NCBI RefSeq assembly: GCF_000715075.1
Contig: NC_134101.1
Coordinates: 136,538,237 to 136,602,236, forward strand
Length of the DNA stretch: 64,000 nt
Source of the DNA: Nicotiana tabacum
Taxonomy: Eukaryota > Streptophyta > Magnoliopsida > Solanales > Solanaceae
Reading direction: 5' to 3'
Shown: one piece after another, positions 1 to 10,927 of the stretch
Layout of the letters: every line of letters starts with the position of its first letter
Numbering within the stretch: the stretch's first letter is position 1
Translations under genes and position numbers: made by a program
Notes under the pieces: generated by a model
Seen by the model: only the letters and a program-made list of their open reading frames with translations
Told to the model about the DNA's origin: nothing
The model's database searches: none

Positions 1-480
1 ATGTGGATAGGCTCCAGGCGCTTTGAAGGTAGGCTCCGGGGGATAATACTGGTTGTCTTGAGCTTGGAACACAGGTTCACTCAGGGATTTATGGAGTGCA
101 GTTGGTGGGGATGCCACAAAGACAGGGGTGATTGGCGGAGGAGGGTATGGAATTGATTTTGGTGGTGGAGCTTGTGGCGTATGAGAAGTAGTGCCATGGT
201 AGTGTTGATAAATGGGAAAACCTGGATCGGTGGCGGGATGATCCTGAGACTGAGCTAATGGTGGGGTAAAAGCAGGGTTAGCAGGGTAAGCTGGCGGTGA
301 TTGCCCTTTGGACCAGGCCTGGTACATTTCGGCCATCTGTTGCTTAAGCTTGAGCATCTCCTTTTTCATTTTATAGACGTCCAACTCCTCTACCTCAACA
401 CTAGTGTCGACATCTGGGATAGACATGATTTCTGGTATTGGTCCCTTTGATCTATTTTGGTAATGATAATGTGCCAGCAT
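1..480 (-). CDS. gag: gag N-terminal part, Ogre-type element (open, runs off the edge)
   Basis: Read on the minus strand from an ATG at 480-478, the frame stays open for 160 codons to the window edge. The product begins MLAHYHYQNRSKG, then has a charged helical stretch with the motif LKQQMAEMYQAW, then a long Pro/Tyr/Gln-rich region. The same order occurs in the right copy (62137 onward), where the ATG has become ATT. This is the N-terminal arm of gag, upstream of the capsid fold; gag packages the element RNA in cytoplasmic particles. A second in-frame ATG at 426 is possible, but the start at 480 is favoured because homology with the right copy extends upstream of 426. It lies about 250 bases downstream of leader module B. 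Confidence 0.75.
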   Translation of the reverse strand, partial: MLAHYHYQNRSKGPIPEIMSIPDVDTSVEVEELDVYKMKKEMLKLKQQMAEMYQAWSKGQSPPAYPANPAFTPPLAQSQDHPATDPGFPIYQHYHGTTSHTPQAPPPKSIPYPPPPITPVFVASPPTALHKSLSEPVFQAQDNQYYPPEPTFKAPGAYPH

Positions 481-727
481 CCTCTAAATAAACTAACTGC
501 TTGAATTCTCTGGAAATCAACAAACTTGTTAGTTTTTAGAGTTTAACACATATGCAATTACACGTTGGGATGCAATGCACCTAGGCAATTTAACCATTTT
601 CTATCATGCATTTGCTTCGGTTGCGTGCGTCATTCCGGCCTCTCATAATTGTGCCCCTTTTTTTAAGCTTCCTTTATTATATCCTTCTTTATTTATTTTT
701 CATTTTTTCCTTTTCTTTTTTAGTGGT

Positions 728-797
728 GGTCGAATCCTATAGAGATTACCTACGTATCATGTCCCTGCATGAATCAGACCGTGCATAGTTCTGCCCG
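728..797 (-). promoter_or_regulatory. Leader module B, between ORF0 and gag (left copy)
   Basis: On the minus strand this reads a GAACTATGC-like start, TGATTCATG, a G-rich loop, CATGATACGTAGGTAA and a cytosine-rich end. TCATG and CATGA can pair as a 5-bp stem around CAGGGA. It matches 61801-61867 in the right copy and, more distantly, the module upstream of ORF0 at 3501-3569. Its function is unknown; a translational, splicing or packaging element is inference. Confidence 0.55.
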
Positions 798-831
798 AGT
801 GCGGAAAATAAAGACACCATTTTTGGATTTT

Positions 832-2997
832 TCAATCTTCATTAGCAAAACGTTTTATTACAAGGCAAAACATTTTTGAAAGGAAACTGACAGGCTTGAT
901 ACAGACTACAGACTTTATGCAAAAAGGAAAATACAAACTCCAACGGACAATAGACTCTGAAGACAAGGAAAATACAGACTCAAACGATGAATGTCTCAAA
1001 GTTTTGAATTTTGGCGCCCGCGGGGCTTCGTTCGGCCTCGCCGCGGGCTTTGGCGCAAGGCCCCTTTGCAGATCTTTCAATTCTTCCATGATCTGGTGGA
1101 CATAAATCATTATTGAAGCAAAGAAGGTGGTATGGGACATATCCTCACAAGCTAAGCACGTTATGGTGATGTAGTGCCCGATATCGTTGATTCTTCCCTT
1201 GATTTTGTCCCTTTCCATAAGCAATCGCTCTATTTGTTGATTCCGCGTCCCCAGCACTTGAGAGTTGTAAAAGAGTTGATCCTGAAACTCATTTATCTGT
1301 TTCTTCATTCGGGCCATCAGATCATAGTAGCGCTTCCTATCTGTTTTGGCATCTCGGGCTTGCCTGAAGATCCGCTCTTCGTAGTCCCTCTTCATTTGTT
1401 GCATGAACCGTACTTGCTCTTCTGTCTTCTTTATCCATTTCACCTGGATTCTCTCTAGACCAGCTTTAGATTTTTCCAGGTCTTTTTGATACTCGAGGAC
1501 TTTCTTCTTTAGACCGTTTATGAGCCTTTTATCAGCCTGGCTTCTCTCCTGGCTTATGGCAGCTATTTTCATTTCCTGGATTTGAGTTTTGAGGACCTCG
1601 TTTTCCTGAGCTAGTTTTCTCCTTTCTCCCTCATCTGCAGATGCAAATCTTTCTCAAATTTCAAATCCATAACTTGCTTCTTCAACTTGCCTATTGTCAC
1701 CCTGTACTCGTGTTCTTTAGCCAACCAATCCCACTGTTCTTGCGATGCCTTGATGAACTCCTGGAGATGGGGTCTTTTAGCCGGCCTTTCGTGCTCAAGT
1801 TATCTCCTGTACCAAGCAAGGTATCATGGCGCCACTTCGCCTTTCGCCCGATCCTGCACGCAAGTATCTGCATTTAAATATTGGCATTCACTCCAGATCT
1901 GACGGACTCTTGCTTCAGGAAACTGTCCGTCAAGGATAATCTCAATTACTTGAGCACTAAGATCTTCCTCCTGTGGCACTGTTTGGCATCTCCCGAGTTG
2001 TCTCAAAACCCGATATGGCGCGTAGGGCTGAATGCTCTTGAGCTCCATCAATAGAAAGTGGGTCCTAGCTGCTGGCATATATATGACCTCATCAACGGGC
2101 AACCATCCTAGCGTCCATTGTATTTGGCTGGCGGTGAGGGTCCGAAAGAATGATGTCCACGTCGTAACTCCCTCGGGTAGACTGACCCCCTTGATTCTTG
2201 TGTGGAATTCTTCTATGCAAGTTTTCTTTGAGGCACCATAACTCAAGAGCTGGGAACGGTGGCAGAGATGCTCAGTCATCCATATTTGTAGCAACAAGTT
2301 ACACCCCTCGAAAAAGTTCCCTCTGGCTTTGCAGGCTGTGAGAGCTCGGAAGATATCAGATACTAATCATAGGTGCAAGAGTGCTTTCATCTTGAGTGAG
2401 CAAGGTACTGACGACCCCGGCTATTTTCAAATCAATGTTTCCGTCTTTCCTTGGAAACACCAAAAGGCCCAAAAAGGTTATCATAAAAGCCACTCGTCTA
2501 TGCTCATCCCATTTCTGACGGTTACTTTTTCTGCATAACTTGTTACCCGGATTGTTGAATCCTCCAACATGACCGTATCTATCATATATGAAGCGTGGAT
2601 TACAAAAACCCGCGGCCAAATCTGGGTTATGGACCGTCCTGGGTATCTTTAATGAATCTAAGAACCGATGCGCGGTGACAGCTCTTGGAGCAACCAGGTA
2701 TTTTTGCCTTATCGGAACTTCAGCATTTCCGATGTACCCGGCTATTTCCTCCAAAGTTGGGGTGAGTTCAAAATCGGGGAAGTGGAAGACATTGTGTGTC
2801 GGGTCCCAGCAGGTGACCAAAGCTCTTATGATATCCCCCCGAGGCTGGATTTCCAATAAACCCGTAAGACCTTTTAGATATTTCTTGACCTCATCTTGCC
2901 CCTTACCACCTAAATCATCCCACCATAGCCGCAACTCGAAAGGGATTTTAGTCATTATTGAAAAAGATTCATTCCGCATCGTGCTCATCCTGCACAT
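832..2997 (-). pseudogene. ORF0: extra Ogre ORF, DUF7745-like N-terminal domain plus coiled coil (left copy, frameshifted)
   Basis: Three minus-strand segments in changing frames (2997-2356, 2297-1824, 1572-832) match the right copy at 59464-61523 in order. The N-terminal part of about 400 residues has motifs such as PFELRLWWDDLGG, WDPTHNVFHFPDFELTPTLEEIAGY and WTLGWLPVDEVIYM. This resembles the plant retrotransposon-associated family I know as DUF7745, related in setting to plant mobile domain proteins; that name is from memory. The C-terminal part is a Lys/Glu/Gln-rich coiled coil ending near ACEDMSHTTFFASIM. ORF1-type proteins of Ogre elements have no established function. At least two frameshifts break it, near 2300-2356 and 1572-1824, so no full-length product is expected. 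The exact C-terminus is uncertain because the frame runs past the stop used in the right copy. Confidence 0.7.
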
Positions 2998-4320
2998 TTA
3001 TTAAGGTGATTAAGAAATAAAATTTATTTGACTCAACAAATTGACTATTTCTTAATTTTCCACAGATTAAAAGGAAGATCCGGTTCCGAACACGGCTTTT
3101 CAGCACTTCGGGAACGAAGATTTTAAAGCTGGGTGAGTCAACCGATAAAAAATCCAAAAATTCCTAAAAGTGGTCGTTTATGCAAAGTCAGCCTTCCGGC
3201 GTCCCTTTCGGGAATATTCGGCTATTTTTGCCAAAAATGGCATTACTCGATTTATTATTGACTCTTTTCTTTTTTTTCCAAATTGAAATAAAAGACCCGG
3301 TTGAAAACACGGCCTTGCAGCGCTTCCGGGAGGAAAATTTTAAGGTTGTGCCCGCAAACCATTTTAAAAATGACTCAGGGTGGCTGTTCTGGCGAAAATA
3401 GCCTTCTGGTGCCCTTTTGGGAACATTCAGCTTATTTTAAGCAAGAATGGCGTCACCCGACTTATTTATGACAAAAATTTTGAAATTTTTATAAAAGGGA
3501 GGTTGGACCCGATGAGGGTTGTCTACGTATCCCGCACCCTGTGAGAATCAAACCGGCTTAGTTCGGGACGATAAAACAAACTTCTTTTGAAAACAAGACT
3601 CTTTTCATTGACAAATAAAACTATTTTTCATAAACAAAACCCCCTTTTTTCTTTTTTTTTCTCAAAAATTCGGTAGAGTTTCAACACTATTTGGACATTG
3701 GTTTTTTCAAAACAGGCGATTAACTCTCTTTAACCCTCATCCTGCTATTTCTCTTTCCTCAAAACATTCAAAAGTCGGTCAACATGCAAGTCCGAAGCAA
3801 ATAAATGCGCGGAAAACAAATAAGATGCATCAGGATGGTCTTTTTCATTTCAGGTTGCTAGTCCTAGACGGACCCAACCCCTGTGTTGAGTCCCTTAAGT
3901 CAAATGCAACATGATGCAAATAATCGTTCCTACTAGGGATCTGGCATGAAGTCACGTTATTCTAGGTTCAAAGCCTAGGTATTTGTTATAGACTATGTAC
4001 CTGAGCGGACAACTCGAGTCGAGGAGGGGGCAACGTACCGGGGACCCGTGAGATCGTCCAGCTTTGTAACTTGTCCGGCCTCTTTCTTATTTCAGGGTAT
4101 GACACTAACAGAATAAAGGGTCTCAACTAGTAAGCACATCCCCAGAGGTAAGAAGAGAAGGGTTTCGGCACAGTTTATATACATTTCATATAATATCAAA
4201 GCGGTAAAAGCATAATTTAGCACATTAGGCCCAAACATGTAAAAAAATCACATAAAACCAAATATAACAATTTATCTAAGCTCGAATTCTTGAACCCTGA
4301 ACCAGAGATTCTGGGTTCGT
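2998..4320 (-). other. Untranslated leader of the left Ogre-type element
   Basis: This is non-coding sequence between the primer-binding site and ORF0. It parallels 58253-59463 in the right copy, including a shared stretch around TGCATCAGGATGGTC-like sequence near 3825-3842 and poly-purine/pyrimidine tracts. I see no gene. It contains leader module A at 3501-3569. Confidence 0.6.
3501..3569 (-). promoter_or_regulatory. Leader module A, upstream of ORF0 (left copy)
   Basis: On the minus strand it reads GAACTAAGCC, TTTGATTCTCACA, GGG, TGCGGGATACGTAGACAA. The 7-nt arms around the GGG loop pair with one wobble and one mismatch. The right copy (59083-59149) has the same module with a perfect stem. 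It lies about 500 bases before the ORF0 ATG. Confidence 0.55.
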
Positions 4321-4338
4321 ATCCCCAGCAGGTCGCCA
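4321..4338 (-). other. Primer-binding site, Ogre type
   Basis: The minus strand reads TGGCGACCTGCTGGGGAT, four bases after the LTR end. It begins with TGG, complementary to a tRNA CCA end, and has the consensus form familiar from Tat/Ogre elements. Complementarity to a tRNA T-arm appears to continue downstream (GAACCCAGA). Confidence 0.8.
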
Positions 4339-4342
4339 GGGT

Positions 4343-7300
4343 TGTCACACCTCCTCTTTCACTTGCGCCCGCAAGGGCGCAGAGGGAGTTTTTCCATTTA
4401 AAGGACAATCGAAACGGGATTTATTATTTAATTTAGAGTCGCCACTTGGGAGATTTATGGTGTCCCAAGTCACTCGTTGAATCCCGAATCGAGGAAAAGA
4501 TTGACTCTGTATTGCAGTCCGCGAACTAGAAATCTGGATAAGGAATTATGTTAACCCGGGAGAAGGTGTTAGGCATTCTCGAGTTCCGTGGTTCTAGCAC
4601 GGTCTCTCAACTGTCATATTCGGCTTATTTATCTGATTTGTTTTTTATATACATGTTGAACCTATGTGCAAATTTTAACTTTTTACCGCTTTTATTATTA
4701 TTATTATTTTTAACGAGAATTGCAACATCGTGAAAATACATCTCGAACCACGTCACATCAATGCACCCATGGTTATCGATACATTTCGACTCCGTTGAGA
4801 TTTGGATTTGGTTCACATAAATGTGCACCCGAGTTTAAGAAAGTAAATTATTAAAAGCGCGTCTAAAACAATCTAGCGTTTTATTAACTTTGAGGGAAGC
4901 CACGAAATTCGCTAAAGGGCGCGTCCCGAGGTCTAACATTTTTAAAGAAGTAGTTAAAGAGGGCCACGCAATTTGTGATTTTATTTGGCGTGGCACGCCT
5001 CGTTTATTTTAAGGACATCCTAAAGCAAGCTATTATTTTCTTTTGAATTTGTCTCTGAAGCCTAACTAATTAACTAGCATATATGAAAGGCCCAAGATCC
5101 TTATGAATCTGTTTCAAACCAATTAAGCCCAATAACTTAGTAAGTAAAGGCAGAACATTTTCAGCAAATTGTACATAACAGCCCAGATTTCATTTATAAA
5201 GGGCTGGATAGTTTGGGCTTATGACGAGCCCAAAAATACGACGCTGGTTTTAATTTCGAGGCCTGCCAATGCCTTAGACCCAGACATCTCCTTAATTCAA
5301 ATCGAGCAATGATTCTCAGCCAATAGATCAGTCAGACCATTCAATTCATTTAAAATGTTTTTACATGGATAGTTGCTTAAGTAACCTTAATGACTAGTTA
5401 ATTACACCTAAAACTCCTCAAACAAGTTTAACCGCGGTTGGAAGTGAGACAGTTTTTCAGCAGGCAAAGACTGTCTATTACTTGTGAGTTCAAAGTAGAG
5501 CAATGTGTTTTAATACCCCTAGTAAGACTAAACGAACATCACTAACCCAAAAACGTGTTCTGATCGTTAAGGTCCTAAGAGATCAAATCTATGTCATCAA
5601 TAGTGCACATATACGGTCGTATGAACCCAGCAGTCAAAGTTAAATTCAATCCTACTATGAAACTAACAAATCTGAATTGATTCACACTAATGCTGGCATT
5701 TCTTAGCTGCTCACAGCTGTTTGAATATTGAATTGCTAACTACAAGTTAAGATCTAAAGTCAACTTTTATATTTATGTTGTTGCTAATATCGACAGTTAA
5801 ACTAATCATCCCATGCAATCATGCTAAGCTACTGAATATTAACATTCCAATACAAATTAATAGTCCAAACAGTCCAGTCTTACTTCATTACAACGAATCA
5901 TACAGAAAAAAAAATCAAAAGTAGTCAATTCTGTAATCAAACATGCTTCATTTTCGTTCCACTTCTCAACTTTCAATGTACATTATGCTGAACGCGAAAG
6001 TGTACCTGGGCTTGCAGTGAAACAAAGGAGAAGAAAGAGGTCAGTAATTTCACAGCAGTAGCAACAGAAATCAGCAATAATTTTCAATGGGTATCAGCAG
6101 CCAGAACTCAAATAGCAACAACAAACCAGTCTCAACCCAGAAATGAACTCAGCACACTCAAATTTAAATCCGGAATGAATTGTAGAACAACAACAACAGT
6201 AGATACCCAAACAGACCTAACTGTACCACACTACGCTCGAAACTAAACTAGAAAAACTTTCTAAAACTTTGACAACACTAAACCAGACTGCCTTTTAAAG
6301 GAACTCTCTATTTTCAGATTCTTTTCCAAAAAAAATCCCCCTTGTTATCTCAGGTCTGCCCTCTTTTATACCCTAAGATAGACCCTTTTTCCAGCCTGTT
6401 TTCACGCTAGGCAGAATTAAGAAATGTGTGTCTCCCATCATATTCCCTGACAGCCACTACTAAGTGTCTAATTTCATCGTTTAGTTTTAAAGGTGTATGG
6501 GCAATGCTATATTTTAATCAAGTCTTTTAAGCCTCCCCACACCATTATGTTTTGTTCCCCGTTAGCACTAAACAAATGCATTAGTTTAGTGTTAATTAAG
6601 TGTTTTACTGACAGCCCATTAGCAAGACCATTTGCCAAACTTTTAAACCCCCAAAATACCCCTGAAGACCCTGTGACTGCAGCTATAACCAATTCTCCTA
6701 AGTTCTGAATGCAACCTTATAACTCACTACTATCTAATTAACATTATCATACCAACTCTGAATTCAAACCAATGTCAGATTCATTTCAGACCCTAAACAG
6801 TAGGATTCAATTCATCAAACTCAACAACAGCTTAAGCTTGAACCAGGTTGAATCAAATAGCAACAAAATAAAGGCCCAGGATTTTAATGATTCAGAACAC
6901 CTTTACAGGGAATGACACAGTAGGTTCAGGTGACAACCAAAACAAAGTTCATATATTTTCAAAGCATTTCAACTGACCAAGCAATTCAAAACAATGTGAC
7001 GACTGACTAAATGATTCAAACATTGTGATGAACTAATCCTTAATTTTAGCAAACGGGCAAACTTAATTTATCGATTGCAAAATCGGAAATGTTCTAACAA
7101 ATCGACAAACTGTCTAGCTTCAATAATTGACTAAAATTAACGAGTCAACACCAATTACCAAACCAAAGAAAATTGACGTGACAGGATATTAATCCGAAAA
7201 GACACATAAAAAAAGAGATGAAACAGAGAACAGAGAAGACCAAAAATGAGGAAAATGAAAGCTAAATAACAAACTCCAAATGGAAATGGAAAATACCTAA

Positions 7301-8560
7301 GATGAACGACCAGCTCGGCTTGAACCAAATCCGGCATCTTTTGATTTTGATCGGAATAGGTCTTAATCACGAGTTCTCAAACGAGAACACACGAATAAAA
7401 CCTATTTCGGCCTTGAATCTTCAATACATGCTCTTGATCTGAGAACTCAACGTTCGTTCATTCGAATTGAGATTCGACAAACTACGGTTTGATTCGAGGG
7501 GAACTAGGGGTGGTTTAGGGACGAGGGAAGTCAGGTGGACGTTGGGTGTTAGCCTGGAATCGATTGGATTAGTTAGGGTTTTTTGGTCGATCTTTGATTG
7601 AAGATTCGAAGGCCCTGATCAGGATTCGAGGGGAATGGTTAGAGGGGTTAGGTTTAAGGGATCGTGGGGAAGCTGGGGTGTGAATTTGGGGGTGAACAGA
7701 GCACTGTTCGCCGGGTTTCAGGCGATGGAGTATGGTGGCGGCTATTAGGGTTTTTGGTCGTTTGGTCTCTCTGAAAGAGACGACTGAATAGGGGGGTGTT
7801 TGGAAATGAGAGGGGGTAATGGGTCTGGGGTATTTTGGTATATTAGATTGAGGGGATTAATGTGATCCGTTGGATCAGTGAAGATCGACGGTCCAGATTA
7901 GGTTAGGGGGTCAAACGGGGTCGTTTTGGTTAAGTACTGAGGCGGGTTTGGTTCGGGATAAATGGGTCAGGTTCGGTTCTTGGATACGGATATTGATCTG
8001 TGACCGTTGGATGTGGCTTGGTTGAATGGATGAGATTTTTTCCATTGAAACGACGTAGTTTGGTCCCTATACTATGTCGTTTCACCATCCTGTGAGAGGA
8101 GCTGCCTGGACCGGGTTTGGGACATGCCATTGGGCCAGTGATTTGAGCCCAATCCGATTTTCCTTCCTAGTTTTTGTTCTTTTCATTCATTTTGCTTTCT
8201 AAATTATTTTCTAAAATTATAAACCAAGTTAACTTATTAAAAATAGTAATTATCTTCTAATAACATTTATCACATATAATTAAATGCCAATTAACAATAA
8301 AATCACACAATTCAATATTAAATGCTAAAAAATGCAAAGTACATTATTTTTTATGATTTTCATTTTCGTAAAACAAATCAGTAGTTAATTAATCCTAAAT
8401 TGTAAATGCAAATGCAACACATATATTTTTGTATTTTTCAGTAGTAAAAATAGAATAAACATGCACAGACAAATACAAATAAATCACAAGCAACACACAA
8501 CTATTTTATTTTGAATTTTTGTGGGAGTAGTTCTTGTAGGGCAAAAATCATGTGCTCACA
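4343..8560 (-). repeat. 5' LTR of the left Ogre-type element (4218 bp)
   Basis: The ends are TGTGAGCACATGATTTTTGC at 8560 (minus-strand start) and GGTGTGACA at 4343, giving TG...CA. The PBS follows four bases later, which fixes the 3' end. The right boundary is fixed because Tekay integrase coding sequence starts at 8561. A length near 4.2 kb fits Ogre-type LTRs. There are no genes inside; the short open frames are chance. It contains the inverted repeat at 8046-8084. Confidence 0.82.
8046..8084. repeat. Inverted repeat (hairpin) in the Ogre LTR
   Basis: The arm TGAAACGACGTAGT (8046-8059) and ACTATGTCGTTTCA (8071-8084) pair at 13 of 14 positions around an 11-nt spacer. A second, weaker AAACGGGGTCGTTTT palindrome lies near 7913-7928. 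Both have an ACGAC...GTCGT core. Confidence 0.6.
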
Positions 8561-9300
8561 AGGGTAAATGATCATCCCAGCTACCTTTGAAATCAAAAAC
8601 ACAAGCATGCAACATATCCTCAAGTGTCTGAATGGTCTGCTCTACCTGCCCATCAGTTTGTGGATGAAGGGCTGTACTAAGATTTACTTGATTACCCAAA
8701 CCTTGCTGAAATTTCTTCCAAAAGTTTGCCGTGAATTGAGCCCCTCGATCGGAAATGATTTAGGCTAGAGTGCCATGCAACCTATCTATTTCTTTGATAT
8801 ACAGTTGAGCATACTGCTCCACCACAAGCGACAATTCAGCCCTATTTTGCACAATTTCCCTACTTTCACTGGACTTTACAAGACAAACTTTCAAACTAGC
8901 CACTGGTGAACCTCCATGGCCAACTACCTTGACATATCTCCAAGTGCGCTAAACTACCCATAGATTTCCGGCTAAGAGCATCCGTCACAACATTGGCCTT
9001 TCCCGAGTGATAGAGAATCTCAATATCATAGTCCTTGAGTAACCCGAGCCATCTTCTCTACCTCAGATTCAACTCCTTTTTTTGTTTGAAAATATATTGA
9101 AGGGTTTTGTGGTCCCTAAATACATCAATGTGGACCCCATAAACATAATGTCGCCAAATGTTTATACAAAAACTACCGCTGTAAGTTCTAAGTCATGTGC
9201 TGTATAGTTCTTTCCATAATTCTTGAGTTGCCTAGAGGCCTAAACTATCACCTTAACATGTTGCATCATTAGTGGAACATCTTTATCACATTTCTCTTAC
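8561..9300 (-). pseudogene. pol: Tekay-like pol remnant: RNase H and integrase core
   Basis: In minus-strand translation, 9250-8990 shows ASRQLKNYGKNYTAHDLE, WRHYVYGVHIDVF, RRWLGLLKDYDIEILYHSG and TDALSRK. These are RNase H and the link to integrase in chromovirus-type gypsy pol. At 8760-8561 it shows SDRGAQFTANFWKK and LHPQTDGQVEQTIQTLEDML, containing the second Asp and the Glu of the integrase DDE core. The pieces lie in different frames with stops, and the zinc-binding part and first Asp are not visible. It is broken by the Ogre insertion at 8560. Activity is not possible. Confidence 0.78.
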
Positions 9301-10910
9301 ATAAGACCTCCCACGAATCGAGTTCTACAATAATTTCCCTGATATGGTTACAATCTCTTGTGAATACTTGCAACTAACTCTTCCAAATTCTCAACAAAAG
9401 ATATTACTGAATGAGTTTTCTTATAGAACCTTCTATTTCAAAGGAATAACATCTTCTAGCCTGCGCACACACCTTAATATCATCAACATGCATGACATTG
9501 CATCAAATCTAATGTAACATTGTGATCAGACCTTTCCTGGTCAACCTCTTTCCTCCTTGTGTGCCTTATAGGATTAAGAAACCACTCCACTTTCCCTTGT
9601 GAACATTCTCATGATCTCTCTTTACTGTTCAACACTTTTCAAAACACATATCAACACCCTTCATACATATTCAATTCAGAAAGCGCCACTGGCCCAAACA
9701 ATATGCTGGTACCATCTTTTCTTTCTAACTGGAATATTCATTCCCATTCTAAAATCTCGCAACCTTCCACATTTGTCTTAGGTTCCATTGTTCCTAACCC
9801 TCTAACAAGTATAAAATTCCTTTACAAACATACTCTTAATTTCTAGAATCGTTGACCTATCATTCACATTGCCATGTATGAAGAATTTACCTTCCTTAAC
9901 CTTCCATATTTTTTTTGAGGGGAGGTACTAGTGGTCTATCATTACCATATCCTTTCAGATAATCACGTTATGCATTATCACCTTTCTAGATACATGGTCT
10001 TACTCTTGTTTCATTGTATTTAAGTGGCCTTACTATGACCCTTCCTCCCACACTTAGGGCGAATGCCCCAAATTTTGACACAAGTCTTGAATTTAGCAAC
10101 TTCATGGACATATGTTTCATATCACTATCCCTCACATATATGTTCGACTATTAGGGAGATTGAAGTCAACATTGTATTAACCTCATAAGTTCTCTACTCT
10201 TATTCAGCCATACGAACTTGGGATTCCAATTCCTCATATCAATATCTTTTAGGAGTGTAACACAACTTCATACACTTATGAGATTCTTATAACATTCATA
10301 GCATAAGGAACTTCTCATTATGGGTTCAGTTGACTCTCATTTCATGACTTCTTGTCTCCCGTGAGAGACCTACATGTTTGTCATTACTCTCCTGGTCATG
10401 CCTTACATATATCACATGCTTATATAACAAATTTTTCTTTTACACCTTAGGATCATATACATGCTTCCCACACTATCAACAGGTGGCATATAAGCTCGCA
10501 TCTCATTTATCAAGTCAATGTCTCTTTGGAGGTGGGTGATCAATTTAAACATTTTTCTCATATAAAGTATGCTTCTGGTACTATGTACGTATCTCATATA
10601 TCCGTACAATTTGTTCAACATGATACACGTGCCATCTCATTAATATTCAGGCCTTTCCCATTGGTCATTCCCTATGACAACATTACTTGAAATAGGCGAA
10701 AGAGCGTTTAAACTTATCTTGAATCTCAACGCACGAGTTAGAAGACAATCTTATAGTCAAGCATTATCGCACGATCTGGAGTGTTGAAAAAGGGTAACAT
10801 TCCTAAATGTCCACGTAGCCTCCAAATTATAGATGTGGTCGATAACACACTGATAATAAGGGCTCTACTAGACACGGCTCCGAGACATCCTAGGACACTT
10901 TAAAACCTTA
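9301..10910. other. Degraded internal sequence without recognisable genes
   Basis: AT- and pyrimidine-rich sequence between the RNase H remnant and the PBS of the Tekay-like element. The plus-strand open frame at 9559-9846 has no family motif. I see no gene, RNA or clear repeat here. Confidence 0.4.
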
Positions 10911-10923
10911 GGCTCTGATACCA
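10911..10923 (-). other. Primer-binding site, tRNA-iMet type
   Basis: The minus strand reads TGGTATCAGAGCC, starting four bases after the LTR end (GACA, then AACT). This is the usual initiator-methionine tRNA PBS of plant chromovirus-type gypsy elements. Confidence 0.85.
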
Positions 10924-10927
10924 AGTT

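Larger units (their letters stand above)
1..8560 (-). mobile_element. Ogre-type (Tat lineage) Ty3/gypsy retrotransposon, 5' part, left copy
   Basis: Reading on the minus strand there is a 4.2-kb LTR (8560 to 4343), a primer-binding site (4338 to 4321), a leader of about 1.3 kb, a broken extra ORF (2997 to 832) and the start of gag (480 to the window edge). An additional ORF between the leader and gag together with very long LTRs is the hallmark of Ogre-type elements in the Tat lineage. The insertion lies in the integrase part of a minus-strand Tekay-like element, whose sequence resumes at 8561. The pol region and 3' LTR must lie beyond the left edge, so the target duplication (agggt next to the LTR at 8561) cannot be checked. 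Confidence 0.82.
8561..10927 (-). mobile_element. Internal remnant of a Tekay/Del-like Ty3/gypsy element, interrupted by the Ogre insertion
   Basis: This belongs with the LTR at 10928-14092. On the minus strand the order is PBS, then about 1.6 kb of unrecognisable sequence, then RNase H and integrase pieces that stop exactly at the Ogre LTR end. The gag, protease and most of RT expected between the PBS and RNase H are not recognisable, so a large internal loss or extreme decay has occurred. Confidence 0.7.

Noticed and set aside
606..788. Plus-strand 60-residue open frame
   Set aside because: It lies antisense over leader module B and the spacer of the left Ogre element, is low complexity and has no motif.
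2588..3004. Plus-strand open frame of 138 codons
   Set aside because: It is antisense to ORF0, whose minus-strand translation matches the right copy; this frame is a shadow.
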